A stretch of 54,166 bases of DNA from Clostridia bacterium (GCA_017502305.1 JAFVVG010000042.1:1-54166), one strand, 5' to 3'; shown: positions 10,707 to 18,920, counted from the stretch's first letter. The notes: a model not told the origin generated them from the sequence alone. Made by a program: numbers and translations.

Positions 10707-10795
10707 ACGCCTATCCCCTCAAATGAGCAGATTTGTACATAGTAGTACTCATACATTGTCACACAGTATATGGTATATTTCAATGCAATTTTTGC

Positions 10796-10824
10796 TTGAT
10801 TGTTGGCGTTTTTTGTGCTAACAT
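10796..10824 (+). promoter_or_regulatory. Predicted sigma-A promoter of the AraC gene
   Basis: TTGATT (10796-10801), a 17-bp spacer and TAACAT (10819-10824), preceded by TGC as an extended -10. It lies 73 bp upstream of the GTG start, in the AT-rich gap between the divergent adhesin and regulator genes. Confidence 0.65.
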
Positions 10825-10896
10825 GGAATTAATCGAAAAAATATTCCATTTTTTGATGAAATTATACCCACAGGATATGGTAGGAGGTGAGGTTTT

Positions 10897-11787
10897 GTGT
10901 CACAATATGCGCTTCAGGCAGGCAGGCCCGCAGAGGATACCGTCGGCGGCTGGATGATCCGCCGGGGCCCTCTGGAGCATTTGTGGCCCGCCCCCGTCCA
11001 TTACCACGACGGCTATGAGTTTCTTCTGACCGTGCGGGGCGGCGGAACGTATCAGCTGGATCAGCAGCTCCTTCATCTACAGCCTTATCAGCTGGTGATT
11101 ATCCGCCCCAACCAGCCCCACGGCATGATCAGCCTGCCCCCCGCGCCGGAGGCGGAGCGGCTGCTGGTGCGGGTGGATACCGCCATCCTGAACCAGATGC
11201 AGTACGCCGGCACCTCCATGAAGGGCATTCTGGACCGCTTCCTCTCCCAGCCGGTTTCCAGCATCCTGCTTTCCCCGCAGGATTATCTCCAGCTCAAGTC
11301 CATATCCTCCGTCATCCGTCCGCCCCAGGAGGTTCTCACCCCCCTGGAAAGGATCGAAGTCATCGGCGCGCTGAGCGTTTTACTCAGCCGGTTCTGCCAG
11401 GCCGCCACCGACGCCCGCCAGCTGGAAAAAACCCTCGCCCAGGACAGCCTTCTGCAGGATGTGTACAACCATATCCTGGAGCGTTTCTCCGAGGATTGCT
11501 CCCTGGAGGCCCTATCGGCGCGTTTCAACGTCAGCAAATTTCACCTGTCTCATCGCTTTTCGGAGATCTACGGTATGAGCCTGCATCAGTTCGTTCTGCA
11601 CTGCCGCATGGCTTACGCCCAGCTGTTGATCCGCCACGGCGAACCCATGATGAGCATTGCCTACCAATGTGGCTTCAACGATTATTCTACCTTCGTCCGG
11701 GCCTTTACCCGGTACAACGGCACCACCCCCCGCAACTGGCGCAGGCAGCAACAGACGCCCATGGGCCAGATGGCAGGCAAACAATAA
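10897..11787 (+). CDS. AraC-family transcriptional regulator with cupin sensor domain
   Basis: A 296-residue protein. The N-terminal ~130 residues form an AraC-type cupin fold (HYHDGYEFLLTVRGG, then a conserved PNQPHG turn) that would bind a small effector. The C-terminal ~100 residues carry two helix-turn-helix motifs typical of AraC/XylS, with FNVSKFHLSHRFSEIYG and IAYQCGFNDYSTFVRAF as the signature. The GTG start at 10897 is set by AGGAGG at 10882-10887 with a 9-nt spacer. The gene is divergent from the giant adhesin and is followed by a strong hairpin terminator. Control of the adhesin is possible from position but not shown. Confidence 0.92.
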   Translation: MSQYALQAGRPAEDTVGGWMIRRGPLEHLWPAPVHYHDGYEFLLTVRGGGTYQLDQQLLHLQPYQLVIIRPNQPHGMISLPPAPEAERLLVRVDTAILNQMQYAGTSMKGILDRFLSQPVSSILLSPQDYLQLKSISSVIRPPQEVLTPLERIEVIGALSVLLSRFCQAATDARQLEKTLAQDSLLQDVYNHILERFSEDCSLEALSARFNVSKFHLSHRFSEIYGMSLHQFVLHCRMAYAQLLIRHGEPMMSIAYQCGFNDYSTFVRAFTRYNGTTPRNWRRQQQTPMGQMAGKQ

Positions 11788-11816
11788 CGCCAGGCCGCTT
11801 TCGCGGCCTGGCGTTT
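11788..11816 (+). terminator. Bidirectional hairpin terminator
   Basis: A perfect 11-bp stem (11788-11798 with 11803-11813), a TTTC loop, then TTT. On the other strand the hairpin is followed by TTATTGTTT, so it can also end the convergent ABM-domain operon. Confidence 0.85.
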
Positions 11817-11838
11817 CGCGCATTCTGCGCAGGCAGAT

Positions 11839-12171
11839 TCACTCCCTGATAAATGCTTTGTCCTTGTCCGGTATGCCCGCTTCATCAGAGATATACCGTT
11901 CCACCTTCATATGCAGGTCATATTTCTCCCGGATGGCCACGATCTTCGGCATCGCGGGGGAACCGTGGTGCCGGTCCAGGGCCTCCTGGTCCGCCCAGCG
12001 GTCGATGAGCAGCACCGTGTTCTCATCGTTCATGGGAAAGAAGTATTCATACTTCAGGTTGCCTTCCTCCGCGCGGATCTCGTCAACAATGCCGGCTTCC
12101 GTCATTTCCCGGGCAAACCGCCTCGCCCTGTCGCCTTCGCCGGAATAGTAAATATTGATGGTGATCGCCAT
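11839..12171 (-). CDS. ABM-domain (antibiotic biosynthesis monooxygenase-like) protein
   Basis: A 110-residue protein with the ferredoxin-like dimeric alpha/beta-barrel pattern of the ABM/YgiN-type family. It has an N-terminal MAITINIYYSGEG strand, a central LLIDRWADQEALDRHHGSP segment typical of these quinol-monooxygenase-like proteins, and a C-terminal KVERYI strand. It is the third gene of the ccdA operon, 30 bp after the thioredoxin gene, with AAGGAG upstream of the ATG. Family members act on quinones or heme or have unknown roles. Substrate cannot be told here. Its place beside a thiol-redox pair suggests an oxidative-stress or redox role. Confidence 0.8.
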   Translation of the reverse strand: MAITINIYYSGEGDRARRFAREMTEAGIVDEIRAEEGNLKYEYFFPMNDENTVLLIDRWADQEALDRHHGSPAMPKIVAIREKYDLHMKVERYISDEAGIPDKDKAFIRE

Positions 12172-12201
12172 TGTGATCGCTCCTTCTTCCGGAATACTTC
12201 C

Positions 12202-12816
12202 TTATCTGATCATGCTCAGACCCTTTTCCAGCGTCCGCAGGCTGATAGCCCCCGCGGCCCTGGCCACCAGGCCACCTTCGGCGGAAATGAAGTAGGTAGC
12301 GGGAATGGCGCTGACGCCATAGGTCATGGCGGCGTCCTGCTCCGTATCAAAGAACACGGGGAAGGTATAGCCCTGCTTGGCCAGGAAAGCCTTGGCGGAA
12401 TCCACCGTTTCCTGATGACCGTCGGTCATGTTGACGATCATGAACTGCACCTCGTCGCCATACTGCTCCCAGGCCTTCTGGAAGTCCGGCATTTCGCTCT
12501 TGCAGGGCCCGCACCAGCTGGCCCAGAAGTTCACCACCACCGGCTTCCCCCGGAAGGAAGAGAGGCTGACCTGATTCCCCTCGCCATCCACCACGGTGAA
12601 GTCCGGGGCCGGCTGGGGCGTGGCGGTAGGGGCCGCCGTAGGAGCCTGGGTGGCGTCCGGGGCAGTGGTGGCTTCCTCCGTGGGTGCGGTAGTAGCCTGC
12701 ACCGCCAGGCTGCTGAGCTCCACCTTGTCCTTCAGGCTGTTATACAGGCCGCTGGCGGCAACCAGCAGCAGCACCAGCAGTACCGCCAGCAAAATCCATT
12801 TCGCATTCTTTTTCAT
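12202..12816 (-). CDS. TlpA/ResA-like extracytoplasmic thioredoxin
   Basis: A 204-residue membrane-anchored thioredoxin. It has a Lys-rich start and hydrophobic segment (residues ~7-24), a Thr/Ala/Pro-rich linker (~45-75), and a thioredoxin domain with the FWASWCGPC active site, followed by a GVSAIPATYFI strand with the cis-Pro. It would reduce exported protein thiols, fed with electrons by the CcdA-like protein encoded just upstream. The second of two adjacent ATGs (12816) is chosen because AGGAGG sits ~6 nt before it. A longer in-frame reading to 12906 overlaps ccdA and has no ribosome site. TlpA, ResA and StoA-type roles cannot be told apart. Confidence 0.9.
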   Translation of the reverse strand: MKKNAKWILLAVLLVLLLVAASGLYNSLKDKVELSSLAVQATTAPTEEATTAPDATQAPTAAPTATPQPAPDFTVVDGEGNQVSLSSFRGKPVVVNFWASWCGPCKSEMPDFQKAWEQYGDEVQFMIVNMTDGHQETVDSAKAFLAKQGYTFPVFFDTEQDAAMTYGVSAIPATYFISAEGGLVARAAGAISLRTLEKGLSMIR

Positions 12817-12827
12817 CATGTACCTCC

Positions 12828-13490
12828 TCAGCTCAGCAGGGCCAGCAGCCTGCCCAGCATCCCCGTGGCCATGGCCAGGCCGATGAGAATCAGCAGTGCG
12901 CCGCAAACCTTGTTGATCACATCATAGTGTCGCTTGATGGCGTCAAAGGCCCCCTTGAGCCGGTCAATCAGCAGCGCGCTGACGATGAAGGGGATGCCCA
13001 GGCCCAGGGAATAGCACAGGAGCATCATCACACCGGTGAGCACGCTGCCCTGCTGGGATGCCAGCGCCAGCGCGCTGCCCAGGAAGGCCCCCACGCAGGG
13101 CGTCCAGCCGATGGAAAACACCATGCCGAACACCATGGAGGAGAAGAACCCCAGGTTGGAGGTATCCACCTCCCGCCCGGTGCCCCGGAACAGGTTCACC
13201 TTGATGACCCCCAGAAAGTGCAGGCCGAAGAAAATCACGATCAGGCCCATGATGATGTTCACCGCCGTCTGATAGCGGATCAGGAAGGAGCCCAGGGTGC
13301 CGGCCAGAGCACCCATGAGCATAAACACCACCGTGAAGCCCAGCACAAACCCCAGCGCGCATTTCAGCGAGCGCCGCCAGTCCCGCTGGCCGCCCCCGGC
13401 GAAATAGGACACATAGATGGGGATCATGGGCAGAAGGCAGGGGGAAATAAAGGTGATGATGCCTTCCAGGAAAGAGATAAAGTATTGCAT
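12828..13490 (-). CDS. ccdA: CcdA-type thiol-disulfide electron transporter
   Basis: A 220-residue membrane protein with six hydrophobic segments and the two CcdA cysteines, in FISPCLLPMIP near the start and GWTPCVGAF in the middle. CcdA proteins carry electrons from cytoplasmic thioredoxin across the membrane to extracytoplasmic thioredoxin-like partners. The partner gene follows after 11 bp, with its ribosome site overlapping this stop. The ATG at 13490 is preferred over an in-frame TTG at 13496 because an AAAGGCGG site lies 6 nt upstream. Confidence 0.92.
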   Translation of the reverse strand: MQYFISFLEGIITFISPCLLPMIPIYVSYFAGGGQRDWRRSLKCALGFVLGFTVVFMLMGALAGTLGSFLIRYQTAVNIIMGLIVIFFGLHFLGVIKVNLFRGTGREVDTSNLGFFSSMVFGMVFSIGWTPCVGAFLGSALALASQQGSVLTGVMMLLCYSLGLGIPFIVSALLIDRLKGAFDAIKRHYDVINKVCGALLILIGLAMATGMLGRLLALLS

Positions 13491-13522
13491 AGGCAACCGC
13501 CTTTCTTTCTTGGTATGGATAT

Positions 13523-13551
13523 ATTATACCCTACATCGCCGGGAAATGAAA
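13523..13551 (-). promoter_or_regulatory. Predicted promoter of the ccdA operon
   Basis: Read on the minus strand: TTTCAT (13551-13546), a 17-bp spacer and a perfect TATAAT (13528-13523), 33 bp upstream of the ccdA ATG. The -35 box is weak. Confidence 0.55.
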
Positions 13552-13563
13552 CAGTTTCCTCCA

Positions 13564-13592
13564 TTGACACTGCCGGCATCCCGTGCTAACAT
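13564..13592 (+). promoter_or_regulatory. Predicted promoter of the P-loop gene
   Basis: Perfect TTGACA (13564-13569), a 17-bp spacer and TAACAT (13587-13592) with a TGC extended -10. It is back-to-back with the ccdA promoter. Confidence 0.75.
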
Positions 13593-13614
13593 GGAGCTGA
13601 AAAGGAGAATCGCC

Positions 13615-14280
13615 ATGAATATACCGTTTAATATCATCCGCCACTACATGAAAAACGTTTATTTCATCAACGGCACCGCCTATGCCGGCAAAAGCACCAT
13701 GGTGCACATGCTGGCGGAGCGCTACGGCCTGATTGAATGCGGCGAAAACTACCACGCCCGGGTGTCTGACGCCGTGGCCACCCCTGAGCATCAGCCCGCC
13801 ATCAGCTATTTCGACACCATGTCCGGCTGGGAGGAGTTCCTCAACCGTACCCCGGAAGCATATGACCAGTGGATCATCGACGTGGCCCGGGAGGCCGCTG
13901 CCTTCGAGATCGCCGAGCTGATCCGCCTCTCCGACCAGGGGCCCATCATCGTGGATACCAACATTCCCTTCGATATCCTGCGGGAGATCGCCCAGCCCAA
14001 CCACGTGGCGGTGATGCTCTCCCCCCAGAGCATGAGCGTGGAGCGTTTCTTTGACCGGTCTGACCCGGAGAAGCAATTCCTTCTGCGCAAGATCGGCGAG
14101 TGTGCCGACCCGGAGGCCACCATGGCCAACTTCCGGGCATGCCTGGCCAGGATCAACAGCCCGGAGCACTATGCCGAGTGCGCCAATGCGGGCTTCTTCA
14201 CCCTGGTGCGGGAGAACGCAGACGTGGACACCCGGGAGGAAGTGCTGCACCAATTGGCCAAACACTTCGGGTTGGAATAA
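13615..14280 (+). CDS. P-loop NTPase / kinase-like protein of unknown substrate
   Basis: A 221-residue protein with a Walker A motif, GTAYAGKST, near residue 20. The hydrophobic strand IIVDTNIPFDIL near residue 110 would follow a Walker B-type strand. The fold resembles small nucleoside, shikimate or adenylate kinases, but no substrate signature is recognised. The ATG at 13615 has AAAGGAG 7-8 nt upstream and a well-placed promoter. A longer in-frame reading from 13417 runs back through the promoter and is rejected. Single-gene unit, followed by a strong terminator. Confidence 0.8.
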   Translation: MNIPFNIIRHYMKNVYFINGTAYAGKSTMVHMLAERYGLIECGENYHARVSDAVATPEHQPAISYFDTMSGWEEFLNRTPEAYDQWIIDVAREAAAFEIAELIRLSDQGPIIVDTNIPFDILREIAQPNHVAVMLSPQSMSVERFFDRSDPEKQFLLRKIGECADPEATMANFRACLARINSPEHYAECANAGFFTLVRENADVDTREEVLHQLAKHFGLE

Positions 14281-14285
14281 CGCAA

Positions 14286-14320
14286 AAGCCTCCGCGCAAT
14301 GAGTTGCGCGGAGGCTTGTT
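14286..14320 (+). terminator. Bidirectional hairpin terminator
   Basis: A perfect 14-bp stem (14286-14299 with 14304-14317), a TGAG loop, then GTTATT. It lies between two convergent genes. Confidence 0.85.
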
Positions 14321-14328
14321 ATTATGCC

Positions 14329-14961
14329 TTAGATATCAGCAGCGATGTCGATGTTCTCGCCGGTCAGGGCCACCACGGCGCCCTGGGCAGCTTCGCTGGA
14401 TTCGGGGTGAGCCAGCAGCCACTTGTTGCGGGCCCAGAGCATCTTGTCCAGGGTGTTGGCGCCGCCCTCGGGACGGAAATCGGTGTTGGTCTTATCGGGC
14501 AGGGCGATGAGCACATGGAACTCGGCACCGTTGGCAGCAGAGCAGGGAGCATAGTGCAGGGTGGTGGCGTAGCACTCGATCAGCACGCCGGCGGGGGCCT
14601 TGAAGGCCTTCACCTTGGAGGTGTCCAGCACGCCGTTGATGATCTCGTCCTGCTTGGCGATCAGCAGAATGAAGTCCTCGGTGCCCAGGTTGAACTCGCT
14701 GTCGCGGTGGAATTCCAGGCAGTTCAGCTTGGTGTTCTTGCCGTTGCACCAGCCCAGCTGGAAGGGCATGCCGCCGAACAGGCCTTCACCCAGCTTGTCA
14801 GCGCCAGCGGCGGCGTGGAGAGCCTCATCCTTGGCGGTGTAAACAACGCTGTCGGTGCAGGGGGTCTTCTTCAGGGCCTCAGTGATGCCGGCCAGATCAT
14901 AGCCTTCCACCACGCGGCCATAGGGAGCGAATTCGGCATCATACACAGAGAGAATCTTCAT
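14329..14961 (-). CDS. DUF4867-like protein
   Basis: A 210-residue soluble protein without a signal peptide. Its sequence, with EGYDLAGITEALKKTP near the start, GGMPFQLGWCNG in the middle and a C-terminal HVLIALPDKTNTDFRP segment, matches my memory of the DUF4867 family of Clostridia. Function is not established. The pattern of strands suggests a cupin-like sugar- or acid-binding fold, which is inference. Monocistronic, with an AAAGGATG ribosome site. The 74-bp upstream gap holds a short AAGCC/GGCTT hairpin without a T-run. Confidence 0.65.
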   Translation of the reverse strand: MKILSVYDAEFAPYGRVVEGYDLAGITEALKKTPCTDSVVYTAKDEALHAAAGADKLGEGLFGGMPFQLGWCNGKNTKLNCLEFHRDSEFNLGTEDFILLIAKQDEIINGVLDTSKVKAFKAPAGVLIECYATTLHYAPCSAANGAEFHVLIALPDKTNTDFRPEGGANTLDKMLWARNKWLLAHPESSEAAQGAVVALTGENIDIAADI

Positions 14962-15035
14962 ATACGTATCATCCTTTCATGAAGCCTTGCGGCTTGCTCT
15001 TCTGCATACCAGTTTAATCCATCATGGCGCATCCG

Positions 15036-15827
15036 TCAAGCATTTTCCGGTTTTCGGGCCAGCTGCAGGTCGATGGTATCGAAAATGGTGATCACCCCGC
15101 CCATGCGGTTAATGGCCGCCTCGATCTCCGCAAAGAACCTGCCCCGGGTCTTTTCCTCGATGACGATATGATCGGAATAGGTGCCCAGCAGCTCCACATA
15201 TTGGGCGGCGGTGAAATCCCTGGTGCGGTGGTACAGGTGATGGCTGATATCCGTAAAGCCATATTTCGCCGCGATCCGCGCCCGGGCGGCGGCCTGCTCC
15301 CCGCTGTACTCATTGGGTACCAGGCTGCCGGGCATGTATACGGCGTAAACCTCCTGCAGGGCCTCGTGCATGCCGGGGCGGGATTTGTCCTTGAAGGGAT
15401 GGTTGGCAAACCGGGCGAACACGCCCCCGGGCCTCAGCATGCGGTATACCTTCGGGTAGCCGATCTCCTCGGGAATCCAATGGAAGGCCGAGGCGGAAAA
15501 CACCAGGTCGCAGGAATTGTCCTGGGCGGGATAATCCTCAAACTTGCAGGTCACCGCCCGGAAGTTGGGATAATCCGCGAACTTCCGCCTGCAGATTTCC
15601 GCCAGCTGATCGCCGTATTCCACCGCGGTGAGCCGGCAGCCGGTTTTCAGCACCGGCTCCGTGGCCTGGCCGCCGCCGATGCCTACCTCCACCACGGCGG
15701 AGGTTTCATCCAGCCGCACATGGCGGAAGATTTCCTCATAGAGCTCCGACACATAGCCGGGGCGCATGCGCTCGTAGCGCTCCGCCTGGGTGTTAAAGGT
15801 CCAGTTCAGGCCCTGAATCACAGGCAT
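15036..15827 (-). CDS. Class I SAM-dependent methyltransferase
   Basis: A 263-residue protein with the Rossmann methyltransferase signature: motif I VVEVGIGGGQ (residues ~45-54), an acidic motif II end (TAVEYG), and motif IV FSASAFHWI, as in methyltransferase type 11 proteins. The substrate is unknown; relatives act on small molecules. Third gene of the xth operon, 13 bp after the EamA gene, with AAGGAGG before the ATG. Confidence 0.88.
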   Translation of the reverse strand: MPVIQGLNWTFNTQAERYERMRPGYVSELYEEIFRHVRLDETSAVVEVGIGGGQATEPVLKTGCRLTAVEYGDQLAEICRRKFADYPNFRAVTCKFEDYPAQDNSCDLVFSASAFHWIPEEIGYPKVYRMLRPGGVFARFANHPFKDKSRPGMHEALQEVYAVYMPGSLVPNEYSGEQAAARARIAAKYGFTDISHHLYHRTRDFTAAQYVELLGTYSDHIVIEEKTRGRFFAEIEAAINRMGGVITIFDTIDLQLARKPENA

Positions 15828-15840
15828 AGGCTCCTCCTTG

Positions 15841-16689
15841 TCATCGTTCGCTGATCAGCGTGGCCCCCAGCACCAGCACCGCGCCCAGAATGCCCAGGGG
15901 CGTCAGCGCTTCGCCCAGAAGCAAAGCAGACAGCAGAATGGCTACAATGGGGTCGATGTAGCTGTACAGGGCCGCGGTCTGCGCGGGCAGTGCCTTCAGC
16001 GCGCCGAAATACAGCCAATAGGCCAGGCCGGTGTGCACCGCGCCCACCACCAGCAGCATGATGATACTGGTACCGCCCAGCGCCACGCCCGTGGGGTTCT
16101 CCGCCAGCAGGGTATAGGGCACCAGCACTGCCCCGGCTGAAAAGAGCTGCAGCATGGTGCGGTCCTCGGTGGAAACGCCGGAGAAGGTTTTGTTCATCAG
16201 CACCACGGTGGCATAGAGCACCGCGGCCCCCAGCCCCAGCAGGATGCCCCTGAGGCTCCCCGCCTCGCCCACACCGCTGACCAGCACCACACCCAGCACC
16301 GCCGCCAGTGCGCAGAGCAGCTTGCGGAGGGTAAGCTTCTCCCCCAGCAGGAAAGGGGAAGCCAGCAGCACAAACACCGGCGCCATATAGTAGCACAGGG
16401 TAGCCGTAGCCACGGAAGTATAGCGGTAGGCCTCAAAAAGCAGAATCCAGTTGAAACCCATGGCAGCGCCGGAAAAAAGCAGCTTCCACAGGTTGGGGCG
16501 GATGGCGCTCCACCGGGGCTTCTGCCCCCGGGCCAGGCTCACCGCCAGCAGGAATGCCGCACCCATCACCCCCCGGCAGGCTCCGATCATGCCGGAGGGC
16601 AGCGGAATATACCGCCGGAAGATACCGATCGAGCCGAAGATCACCATGGCGGCGATCAACCCCAGCCGGGCTTTTGTCATTTCCTTCAT
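15841..16689 (-). CDS. EamA/DMT-superfamily permease
   Basis: A 282-residue integral membrane protein with ten hydrophobic segments in two EamA halves. The second half includes the ALPAQTAALYSYIDPIVA segment typical of the family. It would move a metabolite (amino acid, nucleoside or sugar phosphate in relatives) across the membrane. The ATG at 16689 overlaps the TGA of the upstream exonuclease gene (ATGA), so translation is probably coupled. An upstream in-frame start at 16725 lies inside that gene and is rejected. Confidence 0.88.
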   Translation of the reverse strand: MKEMTKARLGLIAAMVIFGSIGIFRRYIPLPSGMIGACRGVMGAAFLLAVSLARGQKPRWSAIRPNLWKLLFSGAAMGFNWILLFEAYRYTSVATATLCYYMAPVFVLLASPFLLGEKLTLRKLLCALAAVLGVVLVSGVGEAGSLRGILLGLGAAVLYATVVLMNKTFSGVSTEDRTMLQLFSAGAVLVPYTLLAENPTGVALGGTSIIMLLVVGAVHTGLAYWLYFGALKALPAQTAALYSYIDPIVAILLSALLLGEALTPLGILGAVLVLGATLISER

Positions 16690-17444
16690 ACCTGCGCCTC
16701 CCGCAGCACCAGCTCCACCGGGCAATGGTCCGAGCCGAAGATTTCCGGATGAATGCAGGCACTCTCCAGCCTGGGCGCCAGGCTTTCGGAGGCAATGAAA
16801 TAGTCAATGCGCCATCCCGCATTCTTTTCCCGGGCGTGGAACATATAGCTCCACCAGGAATAAGCTCCCGTTTCCTCGGGATGGAAATAGCGGAAGGTAT
16901 CCACAAATCCACTTGCCAGCAGGGCGTCCATCTTGCCCCTCTCCTGGGGGGTGAAGCCGGCGTTGTTCACGTTGGACTTGGGGTTCTTCAGGTCAATCTC
17001 CTTGTGGGCGACATTAAGGTCACCACAGAATACAATGGGCTTATCCAGGCTTTTCAGATAGGCCAGGAAGTCGTCCTCCCACCTCATGCGGTAATCCAGG
17101 CGGGTCAGCTCCCGCTGGGCGTTGGGGGTATACACAGTGATCAGGTAAAAATCTCCCATGTCCAGGGTAATGACGCGGCCCTCGTGGTCATGCTCCTCCA
17201 CCCCAATGCCATAGCGCACGGAGAGAGGCTCCTTGCGGGTAAAAACGGCTGTGCCGGAATAACCCTTCTTTTCAGCGTAATTCCAATACTGATGATACCC
17301 GGGCAGCTCCAGCTCGATCTGCCCCTGCTGCAGCTTTGTTTCCTGCAGGCAGAAGATGTCCGCATCCAGCTGGGCAAAAATATCCATAAATCCCTTGCCC
17401 ATCACGGCCCTCAGGCCGTTGACGTTCCACGAGATCAGCTTCAT
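16686..17444 (-). CDS. xth: Exodeoxyribonuclease III / AP endonuclease
   Basis: A 252-residue protein of the exonuclease III family, which cuts DNA at abasic sites in base-excision repair. All key motifs are present: MKLISWNVNGLRA at the start, LQETKLQ (metal-binding Glu), GDLNVAHKEIDL (catalytic Asp/Asn) and GSDHCPV at the end (catalytic Asp-His). The length fits the Gram-positive ExoA type. The start at 17444 has GGAGG ~7 nt upstream; the longer in-frame reading to 17564 has no support. First gene of a three-gene operon with an EamA permease and a methyltransferase. Confidence 0.95.
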   Translation of the reverse strand: MKLISWNVNGLRAVMGKGFMDIFAQLDADIFCLQETKLQQGQIELELPGYHQYWNYAEKKGYSGTAVFTRKEPLSVRYGIGVEEHDHEGRVITLDMGDFYLITVYTPNAQRELTRLDYRMRWEDDFLAYLKSLDKPIVFCGDLNVAHKEIDLKNPKSNVNNAGFTPQERGKMDALLASGFVDTFRYFHPEETGAYSWWSYMFHAREKNAGWRIDYFIASESLAPRLESACIHPEIFGSDHCPVELVLREAQV

Positions 17445-17473
17445 GATTCCGCCTCCTTTGCGTTCATAGGGCC

Positions 17474-17479
17474 AGTATA
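17474..17479 (-). promoter_or_regulatory. Extended -10 element of the xth operon
   Basis: On the minus strand TGC precedes TATACT (17479-17474), 30 bp upstream of the xth ATG. No good -35 is visible, so it would be an extended -10 promoter. Confidence 0.5.
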
Positions 17480-17557
17480 GCACATCATGCGGCCTTCGCC
17501 CAGCCCCGTACAAAGGAAAACCAATCCCGGATGCGAAAATTTTCTTCAAATTAGTGC

Positions 17558-17586
17558 TTGACAAACGGATTAACCTCTGCTAAAAT
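17558..17586 (+). promoter_or_regulatory. Strong promoter of the tRNA pair
   Basis: TTGACA (17558-17563), exactly 17 bp, then TAAAAT (17581-17586) with TGC before it. It starts 37 bp before tRNA-Val. Confidence 0.85.
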
Positions 17587-17622
17587 GTACTTCGTTGTCA
17601 GGCGAAAGCCTGCGGCTCAGAT

Positions 17623-17695
17623 GGTGCTTTGGCTCAGTTGGTAGAGCACATCGTTCACATCGATGGGGTCACTGGTTCGAGTCCAGTAAGCACCA
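17623..17695 (+). tRNA. tRNA-Val (anticodon CAC)
   Basis: A full cloverleaf: acceptor GGTGCTT pairs with AAGCACC (17688-17694), a D-arm with TTGGTAGAG, an anticodon stem CATCG/CGATG around loop TTCACAT with CAC at 17656-17658, and a T-arm ACTGG/CCAGT around TTCGAGT. The discriminator is A at 17695. CCA is not encoded. Confidence 0.95.
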
Positions 17696-17698
17696 CTC

Positions 17699-17724
17699 AA
17701 GCCTCTGTTTCAAGCAGAGGCTTT
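17699..17724 (+). terminator. Hairpin between the two tRNA genes
   Basis: Stem AAGCCTCTG/CAGAGGCTT with a 7-nt loop, followed by only one more T. It could be a weak terminator or a processing hairpin, since no separate promoter is seen for tRNA-Ala. Confidence 0.55.
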
Positions 17725-17729
17725 CATAC

Positions 17730-17805
17730 GGGGCATTAGCGCAGCTGGTAGCGCACAACACTGGCAGTGTTGGGGTCAGCGGTTCGAATCCGCTATGCTC
17801 CACCA
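17730..17805 (+). tRNA. tRNA-Ala (anticodon GGC)
   Basis: Acceptor GGGGCAT pairs with ATGCTCC (one G-T pair), anticodon stem CAACA/TGTTG with GGC at 17763-17765, and T-arm AGCGG/CCGCT around TTCGAAT. CCA is encoded (17803-17805). A tyrosine integrase remnant lies just downstream, so the 3' end may have served as an attachment site. Confidence 0.95.
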
Positions 17806-17807
17806 CA

Positions 17808-17835
17808 AATCCTGCATTTCAATGCAGGATTTTTT
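17808..17835 (+). terminator. Terminator of the tRNA operon
   Basis: Stem AATCCTGCA/TGCAGGATT around TTTCAA, followed by a T-run to 17835. Confidence 0.9.
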
Positions 17836-17913
17836 CTTTTGTCCCCTTGTTTTTGCAAGTTCTTTGCTTGAAAACTGCAGGTTTGTAAACGATGTAAACG
17901 TTTTGACCACAAT

Positions 17914-18687
17914 TCAAAGGAAAACATCCATCTTTTCCATGACATCGCGCTTCGTTTCCATCGTCGAGTGCGCATAGAGCTGCAAAGTCAGCGAAACCTG
18001 GGAGTGACCAAGGATTTCTGACAGGGTTCGCAAGTCCATGCCTGACTCCATTGCCCTGGTTGCGAAGGTGTGCCGCAGCGCATGGACGCCTCGCAGCGGA
18101 AGCCCTGCTCTGCGCAGCGTTTGATGCAAAGACCTTGTCATGTTCCTGCCTTCGAAGGGCGTTCCGAACTCAGTGCAGAAGACCAGATCGTTGTTCGTCC
18201 ATTCTGGCCCTGCTGCCAATCGCATTTCCAGCTGCTCTCGGCGTTGTGCTGCGAGCAGCTCTTTCATTTTCGACGGAAGAGGGATCATCCTGCGTCCTGC
18301 TCTGGTTTTCGGCGTACTGGTTTCCAGGAAAGTCTTGCACTCGGCGTTGTCGCTGAAGTCTCTGTTCCTGCGGATGGTCTGTGCGACGGTGAAGTGGTTG
18401 TCCTTGATGTCAGACCAGCGCAAGCCTGTCAATTCCGCTGCGCGAAGACCTGTTCCCAGGATGAAATACAAGGCGCGTCCAGGAGTGTTGTCAGTCAAGG
18501 CGGCAATGAATCGCCGCTGCTCTTCAAGAGTCAGGAACTGGATCTCCTTGCGCTCCAGTCTGGGCAGGATCGTGCGCTCTGCCGGATTTTGAATCAGCAT
18601 GCCATTGACGATGGCCTGTTCCAGCGCGCAGTGCAGCAGAGCTTGCGCCTTGCGGATCGTCGAAGGAGCCTTATAGTTTGTAAGCGA
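17914..18687 (-). pseudogene. Truncated tyrosine recombinase / integrase
   Basis: The catalytic domain is complete: Arg in GTGLRAAELTGLRW, the HALRHTFATR box, LGHSQVSLTLQLYAH with the nucleophile Tyr, ending near 17914. The first ATG is at 18600 (228 residues), but homologous-looking core-binding sequence continues upstream without a start codon (YKAPSTIRKAQALLHCALEQ) to an in-frame TGA at 18688-18690. The arm-binding domain and part of the SAM-like domain are missing. Exactly there the sequence turns AT-rich, so the 5' end was probably lost when the operon beside it arrived. It is read toward the tRNA genes, as phage and ICE integrases often are. A shortened product could still be made, but recombination activity is doubtful. 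Confidence 0.8.
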
Positions 18688-18791
18688 TCAAGAGACAACA
18701 ACTCAGAGGAATTATGTAAAAGGAACGAATCAAGTTTTACAACTACCTTAGGTCTTTTTCCCCAAATATATTTAATCTGGTGAAAAAAACA

Positions 18792-18820
18792 TTGAAAAAA
18801 AGGTAATTTAACCTTATAAT
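18792..18820 (+). promoter_or_regulatory. Predicted promoter of the island operon
   Basis: TTGAAA (18792-18797), a 17-bp spacer and perfect TATAAT (18815-18820), about 100 bp before the first gene. A second TATAAT at 18865-18870 has TTGAAA only 15 bp upstream. The 18690-18890 stretch holds no gene. Confidence 0.6.
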
Positions 18821-18920
18821 TAAATATATTGTATTGGATCGATTTGAAAAAAATTAGCAAAAGATATAATGATTGAGATGGTGCAGGGTTATGAAATTTG
18901 GGGAGGAGGTGTATGCTGAA

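Noticed and set aside
4029..10742. Very long plus-strand open frame opposite the adhesin (also 510-3683)
   Set aside because: It is a shadow of the minus-strand gene. The minus translation has a signal peptide and clear Cna-B/FctA motifs, while the plus one is low-complexity and Val/Gly/His-rich.
12817..12906. Longer start for the TlpA-like thioredoxin
   Set aside because: The extension overlaps ccdA, is His/Gly/Arg-rich and removes the signal anchor from the N-terminus; AGGAGG favours 12816.
18600..18600. ATG at 18600 taken as a genuine integrase start
   Set aside because: Homologous core-binding sequence continues upstream in frame with no start codon, so this ATG is internal to a once longer gene.
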